Shown here piece by piece: positions 1 to 6,188 of a stretch of DNA of 6,188 nucleotides; within the stretch, counting starts at the first letter, position 1, and each line of letters opens with the position of its first letter. The translations under genes and the position numbers were made by a program. Origin of the DNA: an uncultured Collinsella sp. Its GTDB lineage: Bacteria > Actinomycetota > Coriobacteriia > Coriobacteriales > Coriobacteriaceae. Location of the stretch: the NCBI GenBank assembly GCA_902495945.1, contig CABUZD010000104.1, positions 1 to 6,188 on the forward strand, in the 5' to 3' direction. The notes beneath the pieces were generated by a model. It made no database searches. It saw only the letters and a list, made by a program, of their open reading frames with translations, and was not told where the DNA came from.

Positions 1-1569
1 ACCCTTCATCCCGAACAACAAATTGCCGCCGACCAGATGCTTGAATACGAAGACGGAATCATGTCTGCGCCAACGGGCTTCGGTAAAACCGTCATCGGAG
101 CTTATCTTATTGCCGCCGTTGGTCTTCCGGCGCTCGTCATTGTTCCAAAGACCGCGCTCATAGCCCAATGGAAATCGCAGCTCGAACGATTTCTCGACAT
201 TACGGACACCAGAGAGCCGGTCCGAACGCCAAAAGGACGAATCAGCAAAAAGCAACCTCCCCTTATTGGACAAATCGGAGGGGGCAAAACCGCCGTCAGC
301 GGCCTTATCGACGTCGCTTCCTTTCAGTCGCTATCTGGCAAAGACTCCCAAACCGGGGAGCCGATAGTTAAGAACCTTGTTCGTAATTACGGCCTCATTA
401 TCTGCGACGAATGCCACCATGCTGCCGCGCCACAGCTCGAGCTCGTCCTCAAGTCCGCTCCAGCCAAATATATATATGGCCTCTCCGCGACACCCGAGCG
501 TTCCGACGGACTCACGCGGGCGCTCTCGATGCTCTGCGGCCCGCTTCGCTATGTCATCGATCCAAAAACGCAGGCAATTCAGCAGGGCATCCAGCGCATC
601 GTTCGACCGAGATTTACCGGCATTCGGCTATCCGCCTACGAGCCGGATGCAAGCTTCAATCAGATTCTCGATATGCTGTGTGCACATGCGGCAAGAAACG
701 AATTGATTGTCGATGACGCCCTCGAAGCAGCGTCAAACGGTCGACATCCGCTCATACTATCCAAAAGGAAAAAGCATGCTGAGGAACTGTTCAGGTTGCT
801 TAATGATCGCAGACACGAGCCCATACTCTTAACCGGAGAAATCGGCGCCAAAGAAAGAAAAGCGATACTGGACAGTCTTCCCGGCTTTGAGCATGAACAT
901 CGAATCATCGTCGCCACCGAAAGCCTTCTGAGCGAGGGCTTCGATCTGTCCTACCTTGACACCCTATTCATCGCCACGCCGATATCTTGGGACGGCAGCG
1001 TAACGCAGCAGGTGGGCAGACTGCATAGAAGCCACGAGGGCAAGCAACAGGTTGAGATATTCGACTACATTGACCTGTCGATACCCATGCTCGCCCGCAT
1101 GTACCAGAAAAGACTCAAGACGTATGCCAAGTTGGGGTACGAAATTTATTCAGCAGAGGACAGCGAGCAACCCGATTACAACATTCTCATAGAGCCGGCA
1201 AACGCTATTGAGGCATTAATTAAAGACATCACCGGTGCCACAAAGAGTGCCTTCATAGCCGCATCCTACGCATCCGCCGCATGCCTCACGAAACTCACCA
1301 CCACACTCGCAGGCGCAGCCGCCCGTGGGATTACCCTTGAGGTTTATGTTGCCTCACCTCCGCGCGATGACGCGAAAGCGATTTTTGCCGAGATGAACGT
1401 CGACTATTCCGTCAAGGCCAAAGGGCGGCTGTGCACGGCCGTGATTGACGAGGAAACTGTCTGGTACGGGACTATCCCGCTGCTGGCATTCCCCAAGAAA
1501 GAAGACCGCAGCATCCGTTTCAAAAGCAACGAAGTCGCCGCTGAGTTTTTGAGCGAAATCCAGCAATGA
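1..1569 (+). CDS. DEAD/DEAH-type SF2 helicase, TOTE conflict-system type, 3' part only
   Basis: ATP-dependent nucleic-acid translocase or unwinding enzyme. The reading frame is open from base 1, so the ATG at 37 is internal; the residues before it (LHPEQQIAADQML) look like the Q-motif region of this helicase class. Counting from base 1 the fragment is 522 residues: Walker A APTGFGKT at 23-30, DECH at 136-139, SAT at 162-164, and QQVGRLHR at 336-343 (motif VI). The wording around DECHH, the segment after SATPER, and the ISWDG...GRLHR...YDYxD...MYQKRLK tail resemble the helicase half of primase-helicase fusions in TOTE conflict systems, from memory of that family. About residues 405-522 resemble a phospholipase-D-like domain whose HxK position reads R476-L477-C478, so it is probably not a nuclease. 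The gene is more AT-rich than tgt. SF2 helicase is near certain; the TOTE assignment is likely. The upstream primase domain, if present, is out of view. Confidence 0.85.
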   Translation, partial: TLHPEQQIAADQMLEYEDGIMSAPTGFGKTVIGAYLIAAVGLPALVIVPKTALIAQWKSQLERFLDITDTREPVRTPKGRISKKQPPLIGQIGGGKTAVSGLIDVASFQSLSGKDSQTGEPIVKNLVRNYGLIICDECHHAAAPQLELVLKSAPAKYIYGLSATPERSDGLTRALSMLCGPLRYVIDPKTQAIQQGIQRIVRPRFTGIRLSAYEPDASFNQILDMLCAHAARNELIVDDALEAASNGRHPLILSKRKKHAEELFRLLNDRRHEPILLTGEIGAKERKAILDSLPGFEHEHRIIVATESLLSEGFDLSYLDTLFIATPISWDGSVTQQVGRLHRSHEGKQQVEIFDYIDLSIPMLARMYQKRLKTYAKLGYEIYSAEDSEQPDYNILIEPANAIEALIKDITGATKSAFIAASYASAACLTKLTTTLAGAAARGITLEVYVASPPRDDAKAIFAEMNVDYSVKAKGRLCTAVIDEETVWYGTIPLLAFPKKEDRSIRFKSNEVAAEFLSEIQQ

Positions 1570-1610
1570 GGAGAACCGGGGGCCGCAGCAGCGAACGGGG
1601 CGCGCCCATC

Positions 1611-1677
1611 AGTTGCGGTGAAATAGGGACTGTTTTTGGCCAATCGACCGCAAATCAGTCCCTATTCCACCGCAACT
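1611..1677. repeat. Long hairpin-forming inverted repeat, REP/MITE-like
   Basis: Two 22-base arms (1611-1632 and 1656-1677) are exact reverse complements except for one position (A1621 against C1667), around a 23-base spacer. Read on the minus strand, the mismatch becomes a G-U wobble. The arms lie between the convergent helicase and toxin genes, so the hairpin could stop transcription from both sides. The near-perfect long arms are larger than a typical simple terminator and fit a dispersed palindromic repeat or a small non-autonomous element. A 10-base palindrome (GGGCGCGCCC, 1598-1607) sits just to the left. The rest of the 1570-1690 gap shows nothing else. Confidence 0.75.
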
Positions 1678-1690
1678 TGGAAATCGGCGA

Positions 1691-1999
1691 TCAGCCCAGC
1701 GGACCCTGAAACAGTTCCTCATGCGAGCCCATTCTCACCAGCCTAATCACTGGGTTAGTCTTATGGGGAAGATAAAGAACGACCACATCGACCAAGCCAT
1801 CGGATAGGTGGAAATCGATGTGGCCGTTGTAGTTTCCACCCGGGTTTGAGAGCTCGTGGGCGCCATACTCCGCCGGAAGTGACCCATGAGCCACAAGCTC
1901 TGCAACCGCCGCTTTAAACTCACTTTTTAGCTGCGGATGCATGCGCATCGTTCGTTTGTAGTCCGCCTTAAATTGAGCCTCGACTTTAATCTCGAACAT
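1691..1999 (-). CDS. Type II toxin, YafQ-like (RelE/ParE superfamily mRNA interferase)
   Basis: Predicted ribosome-dependent mRNA endonuclease that blocks translation when free of its antitoxin. The 102-residue product has the usual size. It keeps residues matching the catalytic set known from E. coli YafQ: H48 (in AHEL), D62 and H64 (in HIDFH), D67, and H93 (in GSHEELF). The C-terminal RLVRMGSHEELF block is typical of the family. The ATG at 1999 is preferred because a GAGG sequence lies 7 bases upstream, inside the end of the antitoxin gene. A GTG at 2002, whose G is shared with the antitoxin TAG stop, would add one residue. The antitoxin gene ends 2 bases before the ATG, so translation is probably coupled. 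The active residues look intact, so this appears to be a working toxin. Confidence 0.88.
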   Translation of the reverse strand: MFEIKVEAQFKADYKRTMRMHPQLKSEFKAAVAELVAHGSLPAEYGAHELSNPGGNYNGHIDFHLSDGLVDVVVLYLPHKTNPVIRLVRMGSHEELFQGPLG

Positions 2000-2001
2000 C
2001 A

Positions 2002-2301
2002 CTATTCCTCATCGAGGAATGACATAAGCTCATCAGCGTTATTGAATGACGGGCTATCGTCCGGCAAAATCCCCAACTCATGAGCCTCGGCGATCACCAT
2101 GGCACGCCTCGTCGCCTCGTTGGGCATCTCCGCCCTTCCTACAATCTCAAAAGGAATCTTTCGCTGATTTACCAGCTGCCGAACGGCAAGATTGAGATAG
2201 GAATTGAGGCTGAGGCCGACCGAATCCAAGAACTCAGTCGCCTGCTCCTTGAGCCCCTCTTCGAGGCGAACCGTCGTAGGCTTAACCGTTGCAGTAGACA
2301 T
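2002..2301 (-). CDS. Type II antitoxin, RelB/DinJ family
   Basis: Predicted 99-residue antitoxin that binds and neutralises the adjacent YafQ-like toxin and represses their shared promoter. The N-terminus (about residues 9-48, TTVRLEEGLKEQATEFLDSVGLSLNSYLNLAVRQLV read in segments) has the beta-strand plus two-helix form of a ribbon-helix-helix DNA-binding domain. The C-terminal half (about 55-99) is acidic near its end and would wrap the toxin. The start at 2301 is chosen because AAGGAGG (2308-2314) lies 6 bases upstream; a longer frame to 2394 would run through the promoter and operator. Antitoxin first, toxin second is the usual order. An inverted repeat upstream at 2349-2384 is the likely operator. 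Confidence 0.9.
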   Translation of the reverse strand: MSTATVKPTTVRLEEGLKEQATEFLDSVGLSLNSYLNLAVRQLVNQRKIPFEIVGRAEMPNEATRRAMVIAEAHELGILPDDSPSFNNADELMSFLDEE

Positions 2302-2332
2302 ACGCGACCTCCTTGCCCTCGTCTTTTGCATC

Positions 2333-2384
2333 AGTATACCCAATATAAATGGCAACCTGACGTTAGATAGCATCAGATTGCCAT
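2333..2384 (-). promoter_or_regulatory. Probable autoregulated promoter/operator of the toxin-antitoxin operon
   Basis: On the minus strand a TATACT box (plus 2333-2338) lies about 20 bases before the antitoxin ribosome-binding site. Upstream of it, two 12-base arms (plus 2349-2360 and 2373-2384) form an inverted repeat with one mismatch and a 12-base spacer. This spans the region where a -35 box would be, so a bound antitoxin could block polymerase. No good -35 hexamer is visible at normal spacing. The same repeat could fold as a hairpin in RNA reading through from the LOG gene, so a role as a weak terminator is possible. Confidence 0.55.
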
Positions 2385-2415
2385 GCATATTCATGTCGCG
2401 GTAGACACGATTGCT

Positions 2416-3174
2416 CTACATCAATCCGCTGAGCGCAATGTCAACGGCCTCGTTGAGGTCGTCGGTAATGTGTACCAGATCCGGGTCGAGCGGGCTAATC
2501 ATACCGGCGCTCATTACCGGGCCGTTGAGCCAGTCGAACAGGCCCTGCCAGTACTCGCTGCCCACCAGCACGAGCGGCATGCGCTTGACCTTGTGCGTCT
2601 GCACCAGCGTGAGCACCTCGAACATCTCGTCGAGCGTGCCAAACCCGCCGGGAAACACGATGGCGCCCGAGCTGTATTTGACGAACATGGTCTTGCGCAC
2701 AAAGAAGTAGCGGAAGTCCATACCGAGGTTCACGTATTTGTTGAGCCCCTGCTCGTGCGGCAATTCAATGCCCAAGCCAACTGACTTGCCGTTGACGCTC
2801 GCCGCTCCCCTGTTGGCCGCCTCCATGATGCCGGGGCCGCCACCGGTGATAACCGCCACGCCGCGCTGGGCAATCTTACGGCCGACCGCGCGCGCCGCCT
2901 TGTAGAGTGGATCGGTCTTGGGCGTGCGGGCGCTGCCGAAGATGGTCACTGCAGGACCAAGCTCGGCAAGCGCGCCGAAACCATCGACAAACTCGGCCTG
3001 GATGCGCAGCACGCGCCACGGATCGGCGTGCAACCAGTCGGTCGAATCTTCAGGCGCCAGCAGGTTGGCGTAGGTGTTGTCCTTAGGAATCATGGGGCCG
3101 CGCATGACCACGGGACCGCGGCGGTACGTCTCGTCGTAGGCGGGCTCGCCCTCGACATTCTCGTTCTTAATCAT
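2416..3174 (-). CDS. LOG-family (TIGR00730) Rossmann-fold protein
   Basis: 252-residue cytosolic protein of the LOG family, whose characterised members are cytokinin riboside 5'-monophosphate phosphoribohydrolases; older annotations call them lysine decarboxylase-like. The family signatures are present: GGGPGIMEAANRGA at residues 111-124 and PGGFGTLDE at 175-183 (E183), with RK at 160-161 between them. The core begins near residue 74 (GPAVTIFGSAR); the first 70 or so residues form an N-terminal extension. The start at 3174 follows AGGAG (plus 3180-3184) with 5 bases between. A longer frame to 3246 would read back through an intrinsic terminator, so it is rejected. The gene follows tgt on the same strand but is separated from it by that terminator. 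The actual substrate in this organism cannot be read from sequence; nucleotide salvage is the family-based guess. Confidence 0.88.
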   Translation of the reverse strand: MIKNENVEGEPAYDETYRRGPVVMRGPMIPKDNTYANLLAPEDSTDWLHADPWRVLRIQAEFVDGFGALAELGPAVTIFGSARTPKTDPLYKAARAVGRKIAQRGVAVITGGGPGIMEAANRGAASVNGKSVGLGIELPHEQGLNKYVNLGMDFRYFFVRKTMFVKYSSGAIVFPGGFGTLDEMFEVLTLVQTHKVKRMPLVLVGSEYWQGLFDWLNGPVMSAGMISPLDPDLVHITDDLNEAVDIALSGLM

Positions 3175-3190
3175 GGGTGCTCCTATCGAG

Positions 3191-3238
3191 AAAAAGAAAA
3201 ACGGGCGGGGTCGACGCCATGCGTCAAACACCCGCCCG
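3191..3238 (-). terminator. Strong intrinsic terminator between tgt and the LOG gene
   Basis: On the minus strand a perfect 8-base GC stem (CGGGCGGG, plus 3231-3238, with CCCGCCCG, plus 3202-3209) is followed directly by TTTTTCTTTTT (plus 3191-3201). A second 5-base stem with a CAT/ATG triloop (plus 3213-3225) nests inside. It would end transcripts from tgt. It stands only 6 bases before the LOG ribosome-binding site, leaving no room for a separate LOG promoter downstream of it. Confidence 0.88.
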
Positions 3239-3387
3239 AGCATCAACTATTCGGTATGGTACCCACGATGCATCAAGCACTTGCAAGCTATCGGTCAGCG
3301 GTCGCGCAGCCGGTGTCAGCAAATGTGACAAGCGGTTGCCGCTCAGCCTTTGCCATTGCCCACGCTCTGCAAGCGTGTCTGTCGCCC
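3239..3387. other. tgt-LOG intergenic stretch with small hairpins
   Basis: No convincing reading frame here. Just after the tgt stop is a perfect 6-base stem with a 5-base loop (3361-3377). Further on is a 5-base stem with a 3-base loop (AGCGG ttg CCGCT, 3331-3343). Neither is followed by a T-run, so they are at most 3' end stabilisers for the tgt transcript. Any promoter for the LOG gene should lie in this stretch, but no clear -35/-10 pair was found on the minus strand. Confidence 0.4.
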
Positions 3388-4527
<1,140 letters not shown>

Positions 4528-4564
4528 AAACTGGAACTCCTTGGTTGCGGTTCATACGCAGACC

Positions 4565-4570
4565 ATTATA
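4565..4570 (-). promoter_or_regulatory. -10 box of the tgt promoter
   Basis: A perfect TATAAT on the minus strand, giving a leader of roughly 30 bases before the tgt ATG at 4527. No good -35 hexamer is seen 16-18 bases further upstream, so the promoter may be weak or helped by an activator; the palindromic half-sites at 4614-4644 lie about 45 bases upstream. Confidence 0.6.
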
Positions 4571-4613
4571 CGGGCAACCCGCAAGAAGCACCGACTCGAC
4601 AGAAACTGGTGCA

Positions 4614-4644
4614 TTAAACGACTAGTCGTCGGGTAGTCGTTTAA
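4614..4644. repeat. Palindromic half-site cluster upstream of tgt
   Basis: An 11-base perfect inverted repeat (TTAAACGACTA at 4614-4624 and TAGTCGTTTAA at 4634-4644) is separated by 9 bases. Overlapping it is a 12-base perfect palindrome, ACGACTAGTCGT (4618-4629). TAGTCGT occurs as a direct repeat at 4623-4629 and 4634-4640. This arrangement of three half-sites looks more like a protein-binding site than a terminator, as no long T-run follows on either strand. It could also be a scar at the edge of an older insertion. Confidence 0.55.
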
Positions 4645-4752
4645 GAACGTCCCCAATGACTACATCTGGACCAAGGAAACGCCGATGCCTTGGCGACGAC
4701 AGACACTATGACCCAATCCGAGGGCACTAAAAAGATAGGAGCCCCCGCTCGT
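4645..4752. other. Intergenic stretch between the tgt upstream region and the insertion sequence
   Basis: No supported gene. A weak hairpin is visible (CCAAGG 4671-4676 with CCTTGG 4688-4693). At the right edge, AGCCCC (4740-4745) can pair with GGGGCT (4764-4769), with A-rich 4729-4733 beyond it. On the minus strand this reads as a stem followed after six bases by TTTTT, a possible weak terminator for a gene that no longer lies to the right. Part of that stem falls inside the proposed insertion sequence end, so the reading is uncertain. Confidence 0.35.
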
Positions 4753-4759
4753 GACCGCG

Positions 4760-4771
4760 GGTCGGGGCTGC
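4760..4771 (+). repeat. Candidate left subterminal inverted repeat of the insertion sequence
   Basis: GGTCGGGGCTGC, about 60 bases before the transposase start, matches the reverse complement of 6159-6174 when one G and a CC/GG pair in the right copy are allowed as insertions. IS1111-group elements carry short subterminal repeats of this length. The gapped match in GC-rich DNA makes it tentative. Confidence 0.4.
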
Positions 4772-4819
4772 GACAATGATGTTGAAGTGCCATAGGCGCA
4801 GCCGCGCCGCAACGAGGTT

Positions 4820-4830
4820 GGGAGGCTCCC
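4820..4830 (+). promoter_or_regulatory. Palindromic ribosome-binding site of the transposase
   Basis: GGGAGGCTCCC directly abuts the ATG and is an 11-base palindrome around G4825. It contains the GGAGG that fixes the start. If GGG and CCC pair, the Shine-Dalgarno sequence would be partly hidden, a way to keep transposase levels low. The hairpin is short, so this is only suggestive. Confidence 0.4.
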
Positions 4831-5952
4831 ATGCCAAAGTATTCTACCGCGTTCGGGATGGACGTCCACCTGAGGTCGACCACCGTCTGCGCCCTCGACG
4901 CGGACACCGGCGAGGCCGTGACGAGGAGGTTCCCCGGCAACCCCTGGGGCGAGATCGCCGGGTGGATGGATGGGTTCCCCGGGCCGTCGCTCGCGGCCTA
5001 CGAGAGCGGCTACCTCGGCTTCGCCCCGCAAAGGGAGCTCGCCGGGCTCGGCGCCGAGTGCGTCGTCGCCGCGGTCTCGAAGATCCCCAGGTCGGCCGCC
5101 GACTCGGCCTCCAAGAACGACAGGAACGACGCCGCCAGGATGGCCAAGGCGATACTCGCCCACGACATCTCCCCCGCATGGGTCCCCTCCCCCGAGGTCG
5201 AAGGCATCAGGGACCTCGCCGGCGCCTACGACGGGGCGACCGCGCGCCTGGCGACCGCCAAGCAGCGGCTGCTCGCCTTCCTCGCAAAGCGGGGGTTCGT
5301 CTACGGCGGCACCACGCCCGCCGGCAACCCGAGGAAGTACTGGACCTACGACTTCCTGAGGTGGCTCGACAAGGTCAGGCCGGAGGACGATGGCGGGGTT
5401 CGGACGCTCGCCGCCCTGAGGAACGAGGTCGAGGCCGCGGCGGAGGCCCGGGCGGACCTGCTCTCCGAGTACAGGGCCGCCGTGGATGCCAGCCCGATCG
5501 CCGCGGAGGTGGCCGCCCTCCAGTCGATCAAGGGCTGCGCCTTCGCGCTGGCCGCAGCCTTCTCGGCCGAGGTCGGCGACTTCACGAGGTTCCGTTCCGG
5601 AAGGCAGGTCACGGCCTATTTCGGCCTCGCGCCGAGTCAGAGGTCGAGTGGCGACTCCGTGCGGCTCGGAGGCATCAGCGGCGCGGGCAACGCGCTCGTG
5701 AGGAAGCTGGCCGTTGAGGGCTCATGGTGCTACGCCGCGGCACGGCACCAGCCGAAGCTCATGCCGAGGGACACGGGCGTGCCCCTCGAGATAAGGATGC
5801 ACGGGAGGAAGGGGTCCGAGCGGCTCCTGCGGCGGCGCGAGGAGATGCTCGCCCGCGGCATGCCCGCGGCGAAGGCCAACGCGGCCACCGCGGCCGAGCT
5901 CGTGAGGTGGCTCTGGGCCCTCGGCATGATGTGCCGGGAGGGCGCGGAATAG
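4831..5952 (+). CDS. IS110-family transposase (DEDD recombinase, RNA-guided type)
   Basis: 373-residue recombinase that excises and inserts its element, in characterised relatives under the direction of a bridge RNA. The N-terminal RuvC-like domain (about 1-107) shows the DEDD set: D11 in FGMDVH, E58 in AAYESGY, and D97 and D100 in KNDRNDAARMA. A helical, Ala/Glu/Arg-rich middle (about 122-222) follows. The second domain (about 226-312) has LQSIKGCAFALAAAF and YFGLAPSQRSSGD...GISGAGNALVRK; S273, just before G274, is the likely catalytic serine. The C-terminal 60 residues are an Arg/Ala-rich tail. GGAGG with 5 bases to the ATG supports this start. Arginine is often encoded by AGG, unlike tgt. 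No frameshift or stop interrupts it, so it appears functional. Confidence 0.95.
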   Translation: MPKYSTAFGMDVHLRSTTVCALDADTGEAVTRRFPGNPWGEIAGWMDGFPGPSLAAYESGYLGFAPQRELAGLGAECVVAAVSKIPRSAADSASKNDRNDAARMAKAILAHDISPAWVPSPEVEGIRDLAGAYDGATARLATAKQRLLAFLAKRGFVYGGTTPAGNPRKYWTYDFLRWLDKVRPEDDGGVRTLAALRNEVEAAAEARADLLSEYRAAVDASPIAAEVAALQSIKGCAFALAAAFSAEVGDFTRFRSGRQVTAYFGLAPSQRSSGDSVRLGGISGAGNALVRKLAVEGSWCYAAARHQPKLMPRDTGVPLEIRMHGRKGSERLLRRREEMLARGMPAAKANAATAAELVRWLWALGMMCREGAE

Positions 5953-6176
5953 ACATAGCCCCCGTCCCGGCGAGCCGGGCGGCCTTCGGGGATACCCCCT
6001 ATTTCGCTGTGCGCGCGGAGCCCTCCGCATGCGCCTCGACAGACTTGGGGAACCCCGCCGAAGGAATGGAGTGCGGGCCGGCAGAACGGTATCCGCGGAT
6101 ATGAGACTGAGCCGAAGGCGTCGATGACATGCCGGGGGCGGACCGGGACGGGTTAACGGCAGGCCCCGCCGACCGA
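5953..6176 (+). ncRNA. Candidate bridge RNA (seekRNA) region in the right end of the element
   Basis: There is no convincing reading frame, but there are several plus-strand hairpins. One is a two-tier stem, CCCCG/CGGGG (5960-5964 with 5987-5991) around CCCGG/CCGGG (5966-5970 with 5975-5979). Another is GCGC-GCGGA/TCCGC-GCGC (6011-6034). A third is TGCCG/CGGCA (6130-6134 with 6157-6161) with a 22-base open loop. GCCGAAGG occurs twice (6057-6064 and 6111-6118), and TATCCGCGGATA (6090-6101) is a perfect palindrome. Repeated modules with large loops suit an RNA with separate target- and donor-binding loops. Exact RNA ends and guide bases cannot be set from one sequence. Confidence 0.45.
6159..6174 (-). 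repeat. Candidate right subterminal inverted repeat of the insertion sequence
   Basis: GCAGGCCCCGCCGACC is the gapped reverse complement of 4760-4771. It is followed by GACCG attgcaag CGGTC (6171-6188), a 5-base inverted repeat ending at the last base of the window, which may overlap the true right end. Confidence 0.4.
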
Positions 6177-6188
6177 TTGCAAGCGGTC

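Larger units (their letters stand above)
4753..6188 (+). mobile_element. IS110/IS1111-family insertion sequence
   Basis: Contains one intact DEDD-type transposase gene, a short left non-coding end and a long structured right non-coding end. That layout matches the IS1111 group, whose guide RNA is in the right end, better than the IS110 group, whose guide is in the left end. Candidate ends: GACCGC at 4753-4758 mirrors GCGGTC at 6183-6188. Inside these, GGTCGGGGCTGC (4760-4771) mirrors GCAGGCCCCGCCGACC (6159-6174), with extra bases in the right copy. Family members usually lack target-site duplications, so the boundaries cannot be fixed this way. The right end may be a few bases inside or outside the window limit. 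Base composition is richer in GC than every neighbour. Confidence 0.6.

Noticed and set aside
2302..2394. Longer antitoxin start at 2394
   Set aside because: The added 31 residues would run through the -10 box and operator repeat; the start at 2301 has an excellent AAGGAGG.
3175..3246. Longer LOG-family start at 3246
   Set aside because: The added 24 residues are encoded by the terminator hairpin and its T-run (giving FFFF); the start at 3174 has its own ribosome-binding site.
4528..4613. preQ1 riboswitch in the tgt leader
   Set aside because: The leader from the TATAAT box is only about 30 bases and shows no preQ1 aptamer-like pseudoknot.
4640..4830. Bridge RNA in the left end, as in the IS110 group
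   Set aside because: The left non-coding end from the proposed terminus is only about 78 bases, and the richer structure is on the right. It is not excluded if the true left end lies nearer 4645.
4660..5163. Minus-strand frame across the left end of the insertion sequence
   Set aside because: Antisense to the transposase N-terminus, with no recognisable motif or ribosome-binding site.
4776..5717. Plus-strand frame of 313 codons overlapping the transposase
   Set aside because: Arg/Gly-rich shadow in a second frame of a GC-rich gene; the transposase frame carries all family motifs.

Overview
The window looks like part of a chromosome, or a short contig, from a GC-rich actinobacterium. The protein sequences suggest the class Coriobacteriia, perhaps Collinsella, but that is recognition by eye and was not tested by a search. 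Composition is mosaic. The LOG-family gene and tgt look like GC-rich core genes, the transposase is richer still, and the helicase and toxin-antitoxin genes at the left are clearly more AT-rich, as expected of acquired accessory genes.

Layout. (1) 1-1569, plus strand: the 3' part of a large DEAD/DEAH-type helicase gene. It resembles the helicase half of the primase-helicase proteins of TOTE conflict systems and ends in a degenerate phospholipase-D-like domain; its start lies outside the window. (2) 1570-1690: a convergent intergenic gap with a long hairpin-forming inverted repeat. (3) 1691-2301, minus strand: a two-gene type II toxin-antitoxin operon (RelB/DinJ-type antitoxin, then YafQ-type toxin), with an inverted repeat in its promoter region that probably serves autoregulation. 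(4) 2416-3174, minus: a LOG-family (TIGR00730) Rossmann-fold protein. (5) 3191-3238: a strong intrinsic terminator between tgt and the LOG gene, only 6 bases before the LOG ribosome-binding site. (6) 3388-4527, minus: tgt, tRNA-guanine transglycosylase, with a good -10 box upstream. (7) 4614-4644: a cluster of palindromic half-sites upstream of tgt. (8) about 4753 to the window end: an IS110/IS1111-family insertion sequence. It has an intact DEDD/serine transposase at 4831-5952 and a structured non-coding right end that is a good candidate for a bridge RNA (seekRNA).

How the parts relate. The left third is defence- or stress-type accessory content (helicase plus toxin-antitoxin). The middle holds two housekeeping genes on one strand, separated by a terminator. 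The right third is a mobile element sitting upstream of the tgt promoter. The most interesting parts are the TOTE-like helicase, whose upstream primase and partner genes are out of view, and the RNA-guided insertion sequence. Neither is a wholly new class as far as the sequence shows, but the guide RNA and the helicase's operon are worth resolving.
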